This document shows positions 51,134 to 61,153 of a stretch of 64,000 bases of DNA, one piece after another. Location: NCBI RefSeq assembly GCF_001634365.1, contig NZ_CP014578.1:806001-870000 (forward strand), given 5' to 3'. The position numbers were made by a program, and so were the translations under genes. The notes beneath the pieces were generated by a model, which saw nothing but the letters and a program-made list of their open reading frames with translations, was not told the origin of the DNA and did not search any database. Origin of the DNA: Paraburkholderia phytofirmans OLGA172 (lineage in GTDB: Bacteria > Pseudomonadota > Gammaproteobacteria > Burkholderiales > Burkholderiaceae). Positions within the stretch are counted from its first letter, which is position 1. The number at the start of each line of letters is the position of its first letter.

Positions 51134-51886
51134 ATGGGTAAGGTGTATCTGATCGGTGCGGGGCCAGGGGCCGCGGATCTCATCACGGTGCGCGGCGCGC
51201 GGCTGCTCGGCATGGCGGATGTGGTGTTGCACGACGCGCTGGTTGAGCCGGCGATGCTCGATTATGCGCCTGCTCATGCGCGGCGGATTGCGGTGGGCAA
51301 GCGGTGTGGTCAGCTTTCGACGGCGCAGCAGTTCATCAACAAGCAGATCGTGGATGCGGCTTTGGAGCACGATGTCGTGGTGCGCCTGAAGGGCGGCGAT
51401 CCGATGTTGTTTGGGCGTGCCGATGAGGAGATGCGGGCGCTTGAGGCTGCGGGGATCGAGTATGAGGTGGTGCCCGGGATTACGGCTGCGCTGGCTAGTG
51501 CGGCTTCGTTGAAGCGTTCTTTGACGCTTCGGGGTGTGTCACGGAGCGTGGCGTTGGCTACGCATAGCCGGGCGGCTGATACTGAGGCAATTCGTGAGCA
51601 GGTAAATGCTGATTCGCTCGTGTTCTATATGGGGCGGGACAGTGGGCCTGAAATCGCTCAGCAATTGATTGACGCCGGGCGAGATGGCGCGACTCCCGTG
51701 GCAATTGTCGAAGCGTGTAGTACGGCTCGCGAGCGGACGCTCACTCTCACGCTTTCGGCGCTCGCGTGTGGCGAGGCTCAGCAGTGGCTTGATGCGTCGC
51801 AGCCTAGTCTTTTGATGATCGGGGAGGCTTTTGCTGCCCGGCAGCAGGTGGGCCGCTCCGCGGATGGGCTTTTAGTCGCGGCTTAA
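51134..51886 (+). CDS. cobA: Uroporphyrinogen-III C-methyltransferase
   Basis: The start ATG 51134 (MGKVYLIGAGPGAADLITVRGARLL) matches the family. The 250-residue protein has the SAM motifs 'GAGPGAAD' and 'VVRLKGGDPMLFGR' and 'VVPGITAALASAA'. It makes precorrin-2, the first step to siroheme for sulfite reductase. It lacks the CysG dehydrogenase/chelatase part, which the CbiX gene next door may replace. Confidence 0.95.
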   Translation: MGKVYLIGAGPGAADLITVRGARLLGMADVVLHDALVEPAMLDYAPAHARRIAVGKRCGQLSTAQQFINKQIVDAALEHDVVVRLKGGDPMLFGRADEEMRALEAAGIEYEVVPGITAALASAASLKRSLTLRGVSRSVALATHSRAADTEAIREQVNADSLVFYMGRDSGPEIAQQLIDAGRDGATPVAIVEACSTARERTLTLTLSALACGEAQQWLDASQPSLLMIGEAFAARQQVGRSADGLLVAA

Positions 51887-51939
51887 AAAGGCCAACACCG
51901 CGGGTGTACAACCAAAGCACCGCGAGTGCCAAAAAGAAA

Positions 51940-52320
51940 TCAAACCTGCCGAAGGCAATATTCTGTGACAGCGTCCAACACAGATTCATCCTCGCCAACG
52001 GCAACAGCGCACTTGATCTCGACAGACGGATACAACCCGCGACACCGCTCGATCACCGCAGGAAGATCCTTCCTGACGTGCCCGCCTTGCCCAAAAAACA
52101 CCGGCACAACAGTCACAACAGCACACCCGCCGGAGACGAGAGAACCCACAGCAGTAGGCAAATCCGGCTCCATCAACTCAAGAAAAGCCAGCAAAACCGG
52201 CCCAGCGCCAGCATCAGAACGGCGGGCAGCCCGCACCTTTTCGGCAAGCCTCTCAAACGGTTCCCGCCAGCGCGCATCCCTCGCGCCGTGTCCAAACAGA
52301 ACAAGCCCATGCGCAGCCAT
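51940..52320 (-). CDS. cbiX: Sirohydrochlorin chelatase (CbiX type)
   Basis: The start ATG 52320 (MAAHGLVLFGHGARDARW) is chosen over an upstream extension. The 126-residue protein has 'LFGHGARD' and 'VVPVFFGQGGHVRKDLP', with His residues that bind metal in the short CbiX(S)/SirB chelatases. It probably inserts iron into sirohydrochlorin to give siroheme, together with the SUMT enzyme opposite. It is convergent with cobA. Cobalt insertion is a possible alternative. Confidence 0.88.
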   Translation of the reverse strand: MAAHGLVLFGHGARDARWREPFERLAEKVRAARRSDAGAGPVLLAFLELMEPDLPTAVGSLVSGGCAVVTVVPVFFGQGGHVRKDLPAVIERCRGLYPSVEIKCAVAVGEDESVLDAVTEYCLRQV

Positions 52321-52331
52321 GACGAAGGCTC

Positions 52332-53480
52332 CTAATGGCGATCCACCCACTTCAACCCGACCAGGCCAAGCACCAGATAAACCAGCCCGGGCGTAGCCGC
52401 AGTCAACGGCGCGGGCCACGTATTCAACGTGCCAATATGCGAGAACAGCGTGTTGAACAGCTGGAAACTCATCCCCAGCATAATCCCGCCGAAAACCTTC
52501 ACGCCGACCACGCCGGCGCGCGTATGCAGATACGCAAACGGCAGTGACAGCACCAGCATCACGAACACCGCAAACGGATACAGCAGCTTGCGCCACAGCG
52601 CAATTTCATATCGCTGTGTGTCCTGGTGATTCTCGGTCAAATGCTGGATGTAGCGGAACAGATTGAACATCGACATCCGGTCCGGCGACACCAGCAGCAC
52701 CGACAGAATTTGCGGCGTCAGTTCCGAACGCAGCGAATATTCGGGCAGCGCCACCTGCTTTGCGCGATACACCGGATTCAACGCATCGGACGGCGTGCCC
52801 GGAGGAGGGGGCACGTCGATCAGTTGTGTGTCGGTCACGCCGGTCAGTTGCCAGTGGCCCGGTGGCTGGTACCTGCCGCTTTGGGCGATCCGCACATTGG
52901 ACAAACGGAACTTCGAATCGAATTCGTAAATCCGCACGTTGCTGATCGTCGCGTCCGGCTTCAATTCGCCGACATTCACGAAGCGCGTCACCTGTTCGCC
53001 GTCCGCGCGCGCGGTGAGCGTGTCCTTCACCCAGACGCCCGACTCGAAGTTGCTCGATACCGACGACCCCAGTGCCTCGAGCCGCACGCGTTCCGACAAC
53101 TGATCCGTGTACGGACCGACCACTTCGCCGATGATATAAGTCAGGAACACCAGCGGAATGCCGATCTTCATGAGCGAGCGCAGTGCCTGATTGGTGGCGA
53201 GGCCGGACACGCGGAAAATCGTGTACTCGGAGTTCGCCGCCATTTGCGCGAACACGTAGATCGCGCTGATCAACGCAGCCACCGGAATGATTTCGTAGAA
53301 GCGCGACGGTGTTTGCAATGCGACGCGCAGCACCGCGTACTGGAACTTGTAGTTGCCGTGGCCGACGGAGTTCAGTTCGTTGATCAGGTCGAAGAAAAAG
53401 AACAGACCCGAGAACGCGAACAGAATAAAGACGAACGTGAGGTAGACCTGACGCGCGAAGTACTTTTCATAGATGCGCAT
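52332..53480 (-). CDS. lptG: LPS export permease LptG
   Basis: The 382-residue protein has three N-terminal and three C-terminal helices around a periplasmic beta-jellyroll. 'MRIYEKYFARQVYLTFVFIL' and 'FDLINELNSVGHGNY' are typical of LptG. With LptF and LptB it extracts LPS from the inner membrane. It follows lptF by three bases. Confidence 0.93.
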   Translation of the reverse strand: MRIYEKYFARQVYLTFVFILFAFSGLFFFFDLINELNSVGHGNYKFQYAVLRVALQTPSRFYEIIPVAALISAIYVFAQMAANSEYTIFRVSGLATNQALRSLMKIGIPLVFLTYIIGEVVGPYTDQLSERVRLEALGSSVSSNFESGVWVKDTLTARADGEQVTRFVNVGELKPDATISNVRIYEFDSKFRLSNVRIAQSGRYQPPGHWQLTGVTDTQLIDVPPPPGTPSDALNPVYRAKQVALPEYSLRSELTPQILSVLLVSPDRMSMFNLFRYIQHLTENHQDTQRYEIALWRKLLYPFAVFVMLVLSLPFAYLHTRAGVVGVKVFGGIMLGMSFQLFNTLFSHIGTLNTWPAPLTAATPGLVYLVLGLVGLKWVDRH

Positions 53481-53483
53481 CGG

Positions 53484-54581
53484 TCAGGCCCCCTGCGAAC
53501 GGCTGAACATCGCCCGCGTGAATAGCGGCCGGTTGCGCACGCGCAGCCAGAAAATGAACACGACGATCGCCGCCACGATAATGTGCAGGCCGACCAGTCC
53601 AACCCCGAACGACATCCTGCCTTGCTCGATCCACGACTGGACCACGTTCAACAGATTCGAATACGTCAGATAGATCAGGACAGCCATCACCAGATTGATT
53701 GTGCGGCTGCGCCGCGGGTTCTGATGCGCAAGCGGAATCGCCAGCAGCATCAGGTTGATCGCGATCAGCGGCAGGCCCGCGCGCCACGCGAATTCGGCGA
53801 GGTTATCGTTGGTCGGATTGCGCAGCAGCGCGGGGGTGGACAAACCGGTCGTAGTCGGCGTATTGATCACCGGCTGGCTCTGGATCTTCACCCCGTAGCG
53901 TTCGAATTCCATGATGCGGAAATCGGGGTGGCCCGGTTCGCCGTCATAGCGGCGGCCGTTTTCCAGCACGACGAAGCGGTCGCCGTTCTTGTGTATTTCG
54001 GTGTGGCCTGTCTTCGACACGACCACGTTGAGCTTGCCGTTTTCCGTGCTGGTCACGAACACGTTCTCGACGCGCGCCTGGTCGGGCGACATCTTCTCGA
54101 TGAAAAACACCCGGTGGCTGGCAGCCGATTCGCGGAACTGGCCCGGCGCGAGGAGCGAGACTTCGTCGCGCTGCTGGAAACGCGCGCGCAGCAGCTTGCT
54201 CTGCTGGTTCGACCACGGCCAGCCGACGAACACGAAGAACATGATGAGAATGATGATCGGCGTGGCGAAGATGCCGATCGGCTTGATGAAGCGGGTCAAG
54301 CTGACACCCGAGGCGAGCCAGACGACCATCTCGGAGTCTTTGTACCAGCGGGTCAGGACGAACAGAATCGACACGAACAGGGTCGCGACGAGCATGATGG
54401 CCAGGTAGCCGATCACGGTCAGGCCGATCAGGACCAGCACGTCGCGCGGATCGATCTCCCCCGAGGCGGCGAGGCCGACGATGCGGATCATCATCGTCGT
54501 CAGCACGAGCGTGAGGAGAACCATGAACACGGCACCAGCCGTATACGCGAGTTCGCGCTGGAGGGAGCGTTCGAAGATCAT
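53484..54581 (-). CDS. lptF: LPS export permease LptF
   Basis: The 365-residue protein begins '[23 protein letters not shown]' and has '[13 protein letters not shown]', both typical of LptF. It has six helices with a periplasmic domain. It pairs with LptG. It is divergent from pepA, with about 140 bases between them for both promoters. Confidence 0.93.
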   Translation of the reverse strand: MIFERSLQRELAYTAGAVFMVLLTLVLTTMMIRIVGLAASGEIDPRDVLVLIGLTVIGYLAIMLVATLFVSILFVLTRWYKDSEMVVWLASGVSLTRFIKPIGIFATPIIILIMFFVFVGWPWSNQQSKLLRARFQQRDEVSLLAPGQFRESAASHRVFFIEKMSPDQARVENVFVTSTENGKLNVVVSKTGHTEIHKNGDRFVVLENGRRYDGEPGHPDFRIMEFERYGVKIQSQPVINTPTTTGLSTPALLRNPTNDNLAEFAWRAGLPLIAINLMLLAIPLAHQNPRRSRTINLVMAVLIYLTYSNLLNVVQSWIEQGRMSFGVGLVGLHIIVAAIVVFIFWLRVRNRPLFTRAMFSRSQGA

Positions 54582-54718
54582 TATTGGTGAGGAGAGGGGG
54601 CGCTCTCAGTGACGCGCGGGTTGTTTCCCTTTACGCCTCCGGTGCAGCCGCCGCGGGAAAAATAGCGGATAATTGCGGCTTTCATCCTAAGCCCAGATTT
54701 TATCCGAGGACAAGCGCG

Positions 54719-56275
54719 ATGGACTTTAGCATAAAAGCCTGTGATTGGACCAAAGGCTCGTCAAACGGTTTCCTGACCGGGAAATCCGATTGCATCGTAA
54801 TCGGCGTGTTCGAGTCGCAAACGCTCTCGGGCGCTGCGCTGGAGATCGACGCGGCTACCAAGGGCCTCCTGACCCGCATCATCAAGGCCGGCGACATGGA
54901 CGGCAAGGCCGGTACCACGCTGTTCCTGCACGAAGTCTCAGGCATCGGCGCTTCGCGCGTGCTGCTGGTCGGGCTCGGCAAGCAGGATGCTTTCAGCCAG
55001 AAAGCCTACGGCGAAGCCGTGCGGGCCGCCTGGCGCGCGCTGCTCGGCACCAAGATCGTCCAGGTCACCTTCACGCTCGCCCAGCTGCCGATCCTCGAGC
55101 GCACGGCCGATTGGGGCGTGCGCGCCGCGATTCTCGCGCTGCGCGAGCTGACCTACCGCTTCACGCAGATGAAGAGCAAGCCGGACAACGCGGCGCGCGC
55201 CTTGAAGCGCATCGTGTTCAGCGTCAATACGGGCGACGAGAAGGCCGCCAAGCTTGCGGCCAAGCAGGGCGCCGCGCTCGCCAACGGCATGGATCTGACG
55301 CGCGACCTCGGCAACCTGTCGAGCAACGTCTGCACGCCGACCTACCTTGCCAACACCGCGAAGAAGCTCGCCAAAGACTGGAAGCTGAAAGTCGAAGTGC
55401 TGGGCGAGAAGCAGTGCGAGGCACTCAAGATGGGCTCGTTCCTGTCGGTCACGGCGGGCTCGGTCGAACCGGCTCAGTTCATCGTGCTGCAGTACCACGG
55501 CGGCGCCGCGAAGGCCGCGCCGGTGGTGCTGGTCGGCAAGGGTGTCACGTTCGACACCGGCGGCATTTCGCTCAAGCCGGGCGAAGGCATGGACGAGATG
55601 AAGTACGACATGTGCGGCGCCGGTTCGGTGCTCGGCACGTTGCGCGCCGTCGCCGAAATGGGCCTGAAAATCAACGTGGTCGGCATCATCCCGGCCGTCG
55701 AGAACATGCCGTCGGCCACCGCCACCAAGCCGGGCGACATCGTCACCAGCATGAAGGGCCTGACGATCGAAGTGCTGAACACGGACGCCGAAGGCCGGCT
55801 GATCCTGTGCGACGCGCTGACCTATGCCGAGCGCTTCAAGCCGGCAGCGGTGATCGACATCGCCACGCTCACGGGCGCCTGCATCATCGCGCTGGGTCAT
55901 CACAACAGCGGTCTGTTCTCGAAAGACGACGCGCTGGCGGGCGAACTGCTCGATGCATCGCGTGAAGCATCCGATCCGGCCTGGCGCATGCCGCTCGACG
56001 AGGAGTATCAGGAGCAGCTGAAATCGAACTTCGCGGACCTCGCCAACATCGGCGGCCGTCCGGCGGGCAGCGTGACGGCGGCGTGCTTCCTGTCGCGCTT
56101 CACTGACGCGTATCCGTGGGCGCATCTGGACATCGCCGGCACCGCATGGAAGAGCGGCGCGGCGAAGGGGGCGACCGGCCGTCCGGTGCCGTTGCTCGCG
56201 CAGTTCCTGATCGACAGGGCCGCTGACGGTCGGGCCGCGGACGGCGGGGCCGCGGACGGTCGCGCTGCACAATGA
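54719..56275 (+). CDS. pepA: Leucyl aminopeptidase with C-terminal repeat tail
   Basis: The start ATG 54719 ([10 protein letters not shown]) is preceded by GAGGA. The 518-residue M17 peptidase has the metal/active site residues in '[17 protein letters not shown]' and '[14 protein letters not shown]'. It removes N-terminal residues from peptides and in some bacteria also acts in DNA site-specific recombination. The end is unusual: after 'QFLIDR' comes a short [10 protein letters not shown] triplicate tail from a GC-rich DNA repeat. It lies before holC. Confidence 0.95.
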   Translation: MDFSIKACDWTKGSSNGFLTGKSDCIVIGVFESQTLSGAALEIDAATKGLLTRIIKAGDMDGKAGTTLFLHEVSGIGASRVLLVGLGKQDAFSQKAYGEAVRAAWRALLGTKIVQVTFTLAQLPILERTADWGVRAAILALRELTYRFTQMKSKPDNAARALKRIVFSVNTGDEKAAKLAAKQGAALANGMDLTRDLGNLSSNVCTPTYLANTAKKLAKDWKLKVEVLGEKQCEALKMGSFLSVTAGSVEPAQFIVLQYHGGAAKAAPVVLVGKGVTFDTGGISLKPGEGMDEMKYDMCGAGSVLGTLRAVAEMGLKINVVGIIPAVENMPSATATKPGDIVTSMKGLTIEVLNTDAEGRLILCDALTYAERFKPAAVIDIATLTGACIIALGHHNSGLFSKDDALAGELLDASREASDPAWRMPLDEEYQEQLKSNFADLANIGGRPAGSVTAACFLSRFTDAYPWAHLDIAGTAWKSGAAKGATGRPVPLLAQFLIDRAADGRAADGGAADGRAAQ

Positions 56276-56327
56276 CGCGTTGCAGTAAGGTTGCGGGCGT
56301 CACTGCAGAAGCAAAGCGGAGCCGCCG

Positions 56328-56744
56328 ATGACGAGAATCGATTTTCACTCGAACGTCGGCGATTCGCTGCTGTATGCCTGCCGCCTGATCCGCAAGGCGT
56401 ATCAGGCGGGCCAGCCGACCATCGTACTGGCCGAGCCCGAGCGCCTCCGGGCTTTCGACGAACAGTTGTGGACGTTCTCGCCACTCGACTTCGTGCCGCA
56501 CTGCATGGCGGGCTCGCCGCTAGCCGCGCAAACGCCAATCGTGCTGGCTTCGAGCCTCGATGATGTGCCGCACCATCAGGTGCTGCTCAACCTCGGCGCC
56601 GCGGTGCCGGCGCAATTCGCGCGCTTCGAAAGATTGCTGGAAGTGGTCGGCAACGCACACGCTGAACTCGCGGCGGGCCGCGAACGCTATCGTTTCTATC
56701 GCGATCGCGGCTATGCTTTGAACAACTACAAGCAAGGCAGCTAG
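56328..56744 (+). CDS. holC: DNA polymerase III subunit chi
   Basis: The 138-residue protein has the HolC pattern: 'RIDFHSNVGDSLLYACRLIRKAY', 'LWTFSPLDFVPH' and 'LLNLGAAVPAQFARFERLLEVV'. It links the clamp loader to SSB at the replication fork. pepA-holC order is standard in Burkholderia. Confidence 0.93.
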   Translation: MTRIDFHSNVGDSLLYACRLIRKAYQAGQPTIVLAEPERLRAFDEQLWTFSPLDFVPHCMAGSPLAAQTPIVLASSLDDVPHHQVLLNLGAAVPAQFARFERLLEVVGNAHAELAAGRERYRFYRDRGYALNNYKQGS

Positions 56745-56837
56745 GTCTCGTTCCGCCTGTGCCGCGTGGTGTTTTGTCGGATGGATTCGACGCGTGCGCG
56801 GCCTGCTTCAGCTTGGACTCAAACACGGAGAGTGCGC

Positions 56838-57557
56838 GTGTCCGATCCTAACGATAGTTCGATCCCGGTTCTAAACGAGGTTCTCGTACCGGGCAAGCCT
56901 GCCGAGGCACGTCCTGCGCCGGGCGGCGCGGTGGCGCCGGCTACGCAGCCGGTATCTGATCCTGAGACTGTGCGAGAACCGGTGCTTGCGCCGGAGCCGA
57001 GGCGTGAGCCTGAGCCGGTCCTTACTCCAGAATCCGGGCACGAGCCAGAACCCGCGCCTGCACCGGAAACGTTGCACGCGCGGCAGGAGCCGACGCTCGC
57101 GCCGGAGCCCACGCATGTGTCAGAGCAGGCGCATCCGGCGGAGCCGGCTCATCCGAAAAAACGCTCGAGGGCACACCACGCGGCCGATCACCGGCGCGGA
57201 CATGAGCCGGCCTTCGCGCCGTCAGCGGGTGTCTTCGATCGGGCTGAACCGCATGCGCCGATCGAGGCGGGCGCGATCGTGCCACCGGATATCGCTTACG
57301 AAACACTTGCACAGCCGCAGCCGAATCTCGATGCCGACGTTATCGCCGAACGTCTGCGCGGACGGTTCGTGGGTTTTCTGACGGGCGAGGGGCGCGGCAT
57401 CATCGAAGCACGCTGTCGCGAGGCGTTGCAGGATCACACTTCGTGGCTCGTCAACCAGATCACGCGCGAAGTGGCGCTGGCTCTGGAGACTGAATTGACC
57501 GGCTGGGTAAGGGAAGCGGCCGATCAGGAGGTCGCGCGGCGCTCGGGCAGCGCTTGA
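56838..57557 (+). CDS. DUF2486-like protein, Pro/Glu-rich
   Basis: The start GTG 56838 (VSDPNDSSIPVLNEVL) has GGAG ten bases upstream; an earlier ATG (56766) is possible. The 239-residue protein has a long Pro/Glu/His-rich middle (about residues 30-130 with PEPE-type repeats) and a folded helical C-terminus ('IIEARCREALQDHTSWLVNQITREVALALETEL'). The C-terminal part recalls DUF2486 proteins of Burkholderia, known only by sequence. Function unknown. Confidence 0.65.
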   Translation: MSDPNDSSIPVLNEVLVPGKPAEARPAPGGAVAPATQPVSDPETVREPVLAPEPRREPEPVLTPESGHEPEPAPAPETLHARQEPTLAPEPTHVSEQAHPAEPAHPKKRSRAHHAADHRRGHEPAFAPSAGVFDRAEPHAPIEAGAIVPPDIAYETLAQPQPNLDADVIAERLRGRFVGFLTGEGRGIIEARCREALQDHTSWLVNQITREVALALETELTGWVREAADQEVARRSGSA

Positions 57558-57626
57558 GCATGGCAGGAGGCGCACCTTTATCCGGGCGCGCCCACCGCTT
57601 TCATTTGAGTCTTCTTCAAGCGTCAA

Positions 57627-57968
57627 TTATTTAAGGGTCATCACCCAGTTCGCCAGCGTAGCCGCCTGATCGGGCGTGAGTTGCGTATTCGCGGGCATCG
57701 CCACCCGGCCCCACACGCCCGTGCTGCCGTCCAGAATCTTGTGCTTCAGATAGGCGGCGGCATCTTCGCGGCCGGCATATTGCGCGGCGACGTCATGCAG
57801 CGCCGGTCCCATGAATGGGCGCGTCACCGAGTGGCAACTCATGCAGTTCTGCTGCTGGGCAAGCGCGAGGCCCGCGGAGGCCTCCGCGTGCGCCGCGGGA
57901 CTGCCGGCGCCTAACGTAGCGCTCAGCACGCCGGCCGCTGCAAGCGCCGCATACGACGTTGATTTCAT
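57627..57968 (-). CDS. Small periplasmic cytochrome c
   Basis: The start ATG 57968 (MKSTSYAALAAAGV) begins a signal peptide ending AHA. The 113-residue protein has the haem site CMSCH and a Met ligand in 'VAMPANTQLT', as in cytochrome c-551/c5-type class I cytochromes. It probably carries electrons to an oxidase or peroxidase. No partner gene is adjacent. Confidence 0.88.
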   Translation of the reverse strand: MKSTSYAALAAAGVLSATLGAGSPAAHAEASAGLALAQQQNCMSCHSVTRPFMGPALHDVAAQYAGREDAAAYLKHKILDGSTGVWGRVAMPANTQLTPDQAATLANWVMTLK

Positions 57969-58021
57969 TCTGGTCTCCGCCGGCGCAGGTGCCCGACTCG
58001 TAGTGCACGCATTATAAAAGG

Positions 58022-58053
58022 AATGGGGCGCACGGTTTCCCGTGCGCCCCATT
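58022..58053 (-). terminator. Terminator after ilvD
   Basis: AATGGGGCGCACGG (58022-58035) pairs perfectly with CCGTGCGCCCCATT (58040-58053) around a 4-base loop. On the minus strand it is followed by CCTTTTAT, so it should end the ilvD transcript and lies before the cytochrome gene. Confidence 0.75.
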
Positions 58054-58150
58054 GCGCTTTTACGTAGCGTGGATCGCTTATGTAGCGTCGAGCGGTGCTT
58101 CTGATTCGCCCCGAGGAAGCGAGGCGAATCAGCGCGTGCCCGATGTGCGC

Positions 58151-59824
58151 TTAGCCCGTCACTGCACCCTTGTTGGCCGGCAGCGCCAACGCGGAGTACT
58201 TCGCCAGCACGCCACGCGTGTAACGCGGCTTCGGCTGTTGCCATGCGGCGCGGCGGCGCTGCAGTTCGGCGTCGTCGATGTTCAGCTGCAGGAGCAGCTT
58301 GTGTGCGTCGATCGTGATCGAGTCGCCTTCCTGCACGAACGCGATCGTGCCGCCCACGAATGCTTCCGGCGCGACGTGACCGACCACCATGCCCCATGTG
58401 CCGCCCGAGAAGCGGCCGTCGGTGATCAGGCCGACGCTTTCGCCGAGACCCTTGCCGATGATCGCCGAGGTCGGCGCGAGCATTTCCGGCATGCCAGGGC
58501 CACCCTTCGGACCGAGGTAGCGCAGCACCACCACGTCGCCGGCGACGATCTTGTCGGCCAGAATGGCTTCCAGCGCGCTTTGCTCATCGTCGAACACGCG
58601 GGCTGGGCCCGTGATGACCGGGTTCTTCAGGCCGGTGATCTTGGCGACCGCGCCGTCAACCGCCAGGTTGCCCTTCAGGATGGCGAGGTGCCCTTCCTTG
58701 TACAGCGCCTGTTCGATCGGGAAGATTACTTGCTGATCGGCGCGCGGCTTGCTCGGCACGTCCTTCAGTTCTTCAGCGATCGTCTTGCCGGTGATCGTCA
58801 TGCAATCGCCGTGCAGCAGGCCTGCGTCGAGCAGAATCTTCATGACTTGCGGAATGCCGCCCGCCTTATGCAGATCGGTCGCGACGAACTGGCCCGACGG
58901 CTTCAGGTTGCAGATCACCGGCACTTTCTTGCGCATGCGCTCGAAGTCTTCGATGCTCCATTCCACTTCCGCCGCATGCGCGATGGCGAGGAAGTGCAGC
59001 ACCGCGTTGGTCGAGCCGCCCGTCGCCATCAGGACGGCCACGGCGTTTTCGATCGACTTCTTCGTGACGATGTCGCGCGGCTTCAGATCCTTCTTGACCG
59101 CTTCGACCAGCACGCGTGCCGATTCGGCTGCCGAGTCGACTTTTTCCTGGTCGGGATTCGCCATCGTCGACGAGTACAGCAGCGACATGCCCAGCGCTTC
59201 GAACGACGAGCTCATCGTGTTGGCGGTGTACATGCCGCCGCACGAACCCGTGGACGGGCATGCGTTCTTTTCGACCCCTTCAAAATCTTCCTGCGACATC
59301 CGGCCGGCCGTGAATTCGCCCACGGCTTCGAACGACGACACGATGGTCAGGTCGGTGCCCTTCCAGTTGCCCGGTCGGATCGTGCCGCCATACACGTAGA
59401 TGCTCGGCACGTTGGTGCGCAACATGCCGATCATGCCGCCCGGCATGTTCTTGTCGCAGCCGCCGATCACGACCACGCCGTCCATCCACTGGCCCTGCAC
59501 GCACGTCTCGATACAGTCGGAGATGACCTCGCGCGACACCAGCGAGTACTTCATGCCTTCGGTGCCCATCGACATGCCGTCCGAGATAGTCGGCGTGCCG
59601 AAGATCTGCGGATTCGCGTCGGCGCCCTTGACCGCGGCGACCGCTGCGTCGGCCAGACGCTGCAGGCCGGCATTACATGGCGTGATGGTCGAGTGGCCGT
59701 TGGCGATGCCGATCATCGGCTTGTCGAAGTCGGCCTTTTCGTAGCCGAGTGCGTAGTACATCGAGCGGTTCGGTGAGCGCGCCACGCCTTGCGTGATGTT
59801 CTTCGAACGACGGTTGTATGCCAT
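58151..59824 (-). CDS. ilvD: Dihydroxy-acid dehydratase
   Basis: The start ATG 59824 ([14 protein letters not shown]) has GGAG six bases upstream; this gives 557 residues, the usual length. Fe-S cysteines are in [15 protein letters not shown] and [15 protein letters not shown]. It makes branched-chain 2-oxo acids for Ile, Val and pantothenate synthesis. It is divergent from a LysR regulator. Confidence 0.96.
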   Translation of the reverse strand: MAYNRRSKNITQGVARSPNRSMYYALGYEKADFDKPMIGIANGHSTITPCNAGLQRLADAAVAAVKGADANPQIFGTPTISDGMSMGTEGMKYSLVSREVISDCIETCVQGQWMDGVVVIGGCDKNMPGGMIGMLRTNVPSIYVYGGTIRPGNWKGTDLTIVSSFEAVGEFTAGRMSQEDFEGVEKNACPSTGSCGGMYTANTMSSSFEALGMSLLYSSTMANPDQEKVDSAAESARVLVEAVKKDLKPRDIVTKKSIENAVAVLMATGGSTNAVLHFLAIAHAAEVEWSIEDFERMRKKVPVICNLKPSGQFVATDLHKAGGIPQVMKILLDAGLLHGDCMTITGKTIAEELKDVPSKPRADQQVIFPIEQALYKEGHLAILKGNLAVDGAVAKITGLKNPVITGPARVFDDEQSALEAILADKIVAGDVVVLRYLGPKGGPGMPEMLAPTSAIIGKGLGESVGLITDGRFSGGTWGMVVGHVAPEAFVGGTIAFVQEGDSITIDAHKLLLQLNIDDAELQRRRAAWQQPKPRYTRGVLAKYSALALPANKGAVTG

Positions 59825-60039
59825 AGGGAACTCCAATCGGTTTTGTTTTGATCTGTGCTGCGTGTTCGGGGCTCAGGTGTTGCCGCAGGGGCCGCGCCTG
59901 CGCTGCCAATGCGTTGCCGGCGGGTTCGGCCGGCGCGTCAGTTCAGTTTAGTTCCGACGCGTCGCGCAAGGATGCAGTTTTGCGAAGCGCGTGTCCAATA
60001 TATTATTCAGGCTCTATTAGGTCGTAAAATGTATTAATT

Positions 60040-61020
60040 ATGCTGCCTGCCATTCCTGACCTGCGCCAGTTGCGCTATTTCGTGACCGTCGCCGAAGAAA
60101 AACACTTCGGGCGAGCGGCCGCGCGCCTTTCCATGACGCAGCCGCCGTTGTCGCAGGCGATTCGGGCGCTGGAGGAGACACTCGGCGTCGAGTTGTTCGC
60201 GCGCACCAAGCGCTCGGTCGAACTCACACCGGTGGGTGCCGATCTGTTGCCCGAGGTTCAGCGCCTGCTGGCGAGCGCCGAGGGCCTGCGGCCGTTGGCG
60301 CAGAGCCTCGCGCGAGGCGAGGCGGGGGTGCTGTCGCTGGCCTTCGTCTCGACGGCCGATTACGGCCTGCTGCCGTTGCTGTTGCGCGATTTCGGCGCGC
60401 GCCATCCACGGGTGCGCCTCGAACTGACCGAAGCCACCAGCGACGTGCAGGTCGACGAACTGGTGGCCGGGCGCATCGATGCAGGCCTCGTGATCGCGCC
60501 GCTGCCGTCGCGCCATGCCACCCAGCTCTCGTGGCTGCCGATTGCCCGCGAGCCGCTGGTGATCGCGATGTCGACGGAAACGGCGGTGCGCGCCGGCAGC
60601 GCCGCGGGGTCCAAGGCCGACCCGCACGCGGAGTGGCTGGACACGCCGATCAGCTTGCGCGACGTCGCCGACGAGCCGCTCGTGATCTTCCCAAGACGTT
60701 TGGCACCAGGCTTTTATGACATCATTATGGATTGCTACGGCGTGGCGGGCCTTGCACCCCGGGTCGGCCAGGAGGCGATCCAGATGCAGACGATCGTGAG
60801 CCTCGTGTCGGCCGGAATGGGTGTCGCACTGGTGCCGCAATCGTTACGTAACCTGCGCCGCACCGGCGTCGTGTACCGGCCGCTCTCCGAATCTGTGCCG
60901 GCGATCGAGACGGGACTGGTCTGGCGCACGGCGGAGGTGAGTCCGGTGTTGGCCGGCTTCATCGAGATCGTGCGAGCGCATGCCGTCGTCGAAGCGCAGT
61001 TCGCTGATTCCCGTGTTTAG
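60040..61020 (+). CDS. LysR-family regulator next to ilvD
   Basis: The 326-residue protein has a winged helix at 'LRQLRYFVTVAEEKHFGRAA' through 'QPPLSQAIRALEETLG' and an effector domain with 'GFYDIIMDCYGVAGLAPRV'. It is divergent from ilvD with 215 bases between them, so it may regulate ilvD or itself. The ligand is not predictable. Confidence 0.88.
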   Translation: MLPAIPDLRQLRYFVTVAEEKHFGRAAARLSMTQPPLSQAIRALEETLGVELFARTKRSVELTPVGADLLPEVQRLLASAEGLRPLAQSLARGEAGVLSLAFVSTADYGLLPLLLRDFGARHPRVRLELTEATSDVQVDELVAGRIDAGLVIAPLPSRHATQLSWLPIAREPLVIAMSTETAVRAGSAAGSKADPHAEWLDTPISLRDVADEPLVIFPRRLAPGFYDIIMDCYGVAGLAPRVGQEAIQMQTIVSLVSAGMGVALVPQSLRNLRRTGVVYRPLSESVPAIETGLVWRTAEVSPVLAGFIEIVRAHAVVEAQFADSRV

Positions 61021-61153
61021 GCTCGACGCTGGCGCGAACGCATTGCAAACCGAACCGTCCAACGCAGGCGCCGCATGGTGCGCAAGCCGCCGGTTGCTAC
61101 TTGAAAATCGACTAGAAATCCGCTTCTGAACCTGAACTGCCCATAACAACACG

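Noticed and set aside
48748..51213. 821-codon minus-strand frame
   Set aside because: Antisense reading of cysD and cysN.
58052..59776. 574-codon plus-strand frame
   Set aside because: Antisense reading of ilvD, which has its full set of Fe-S cysteines.
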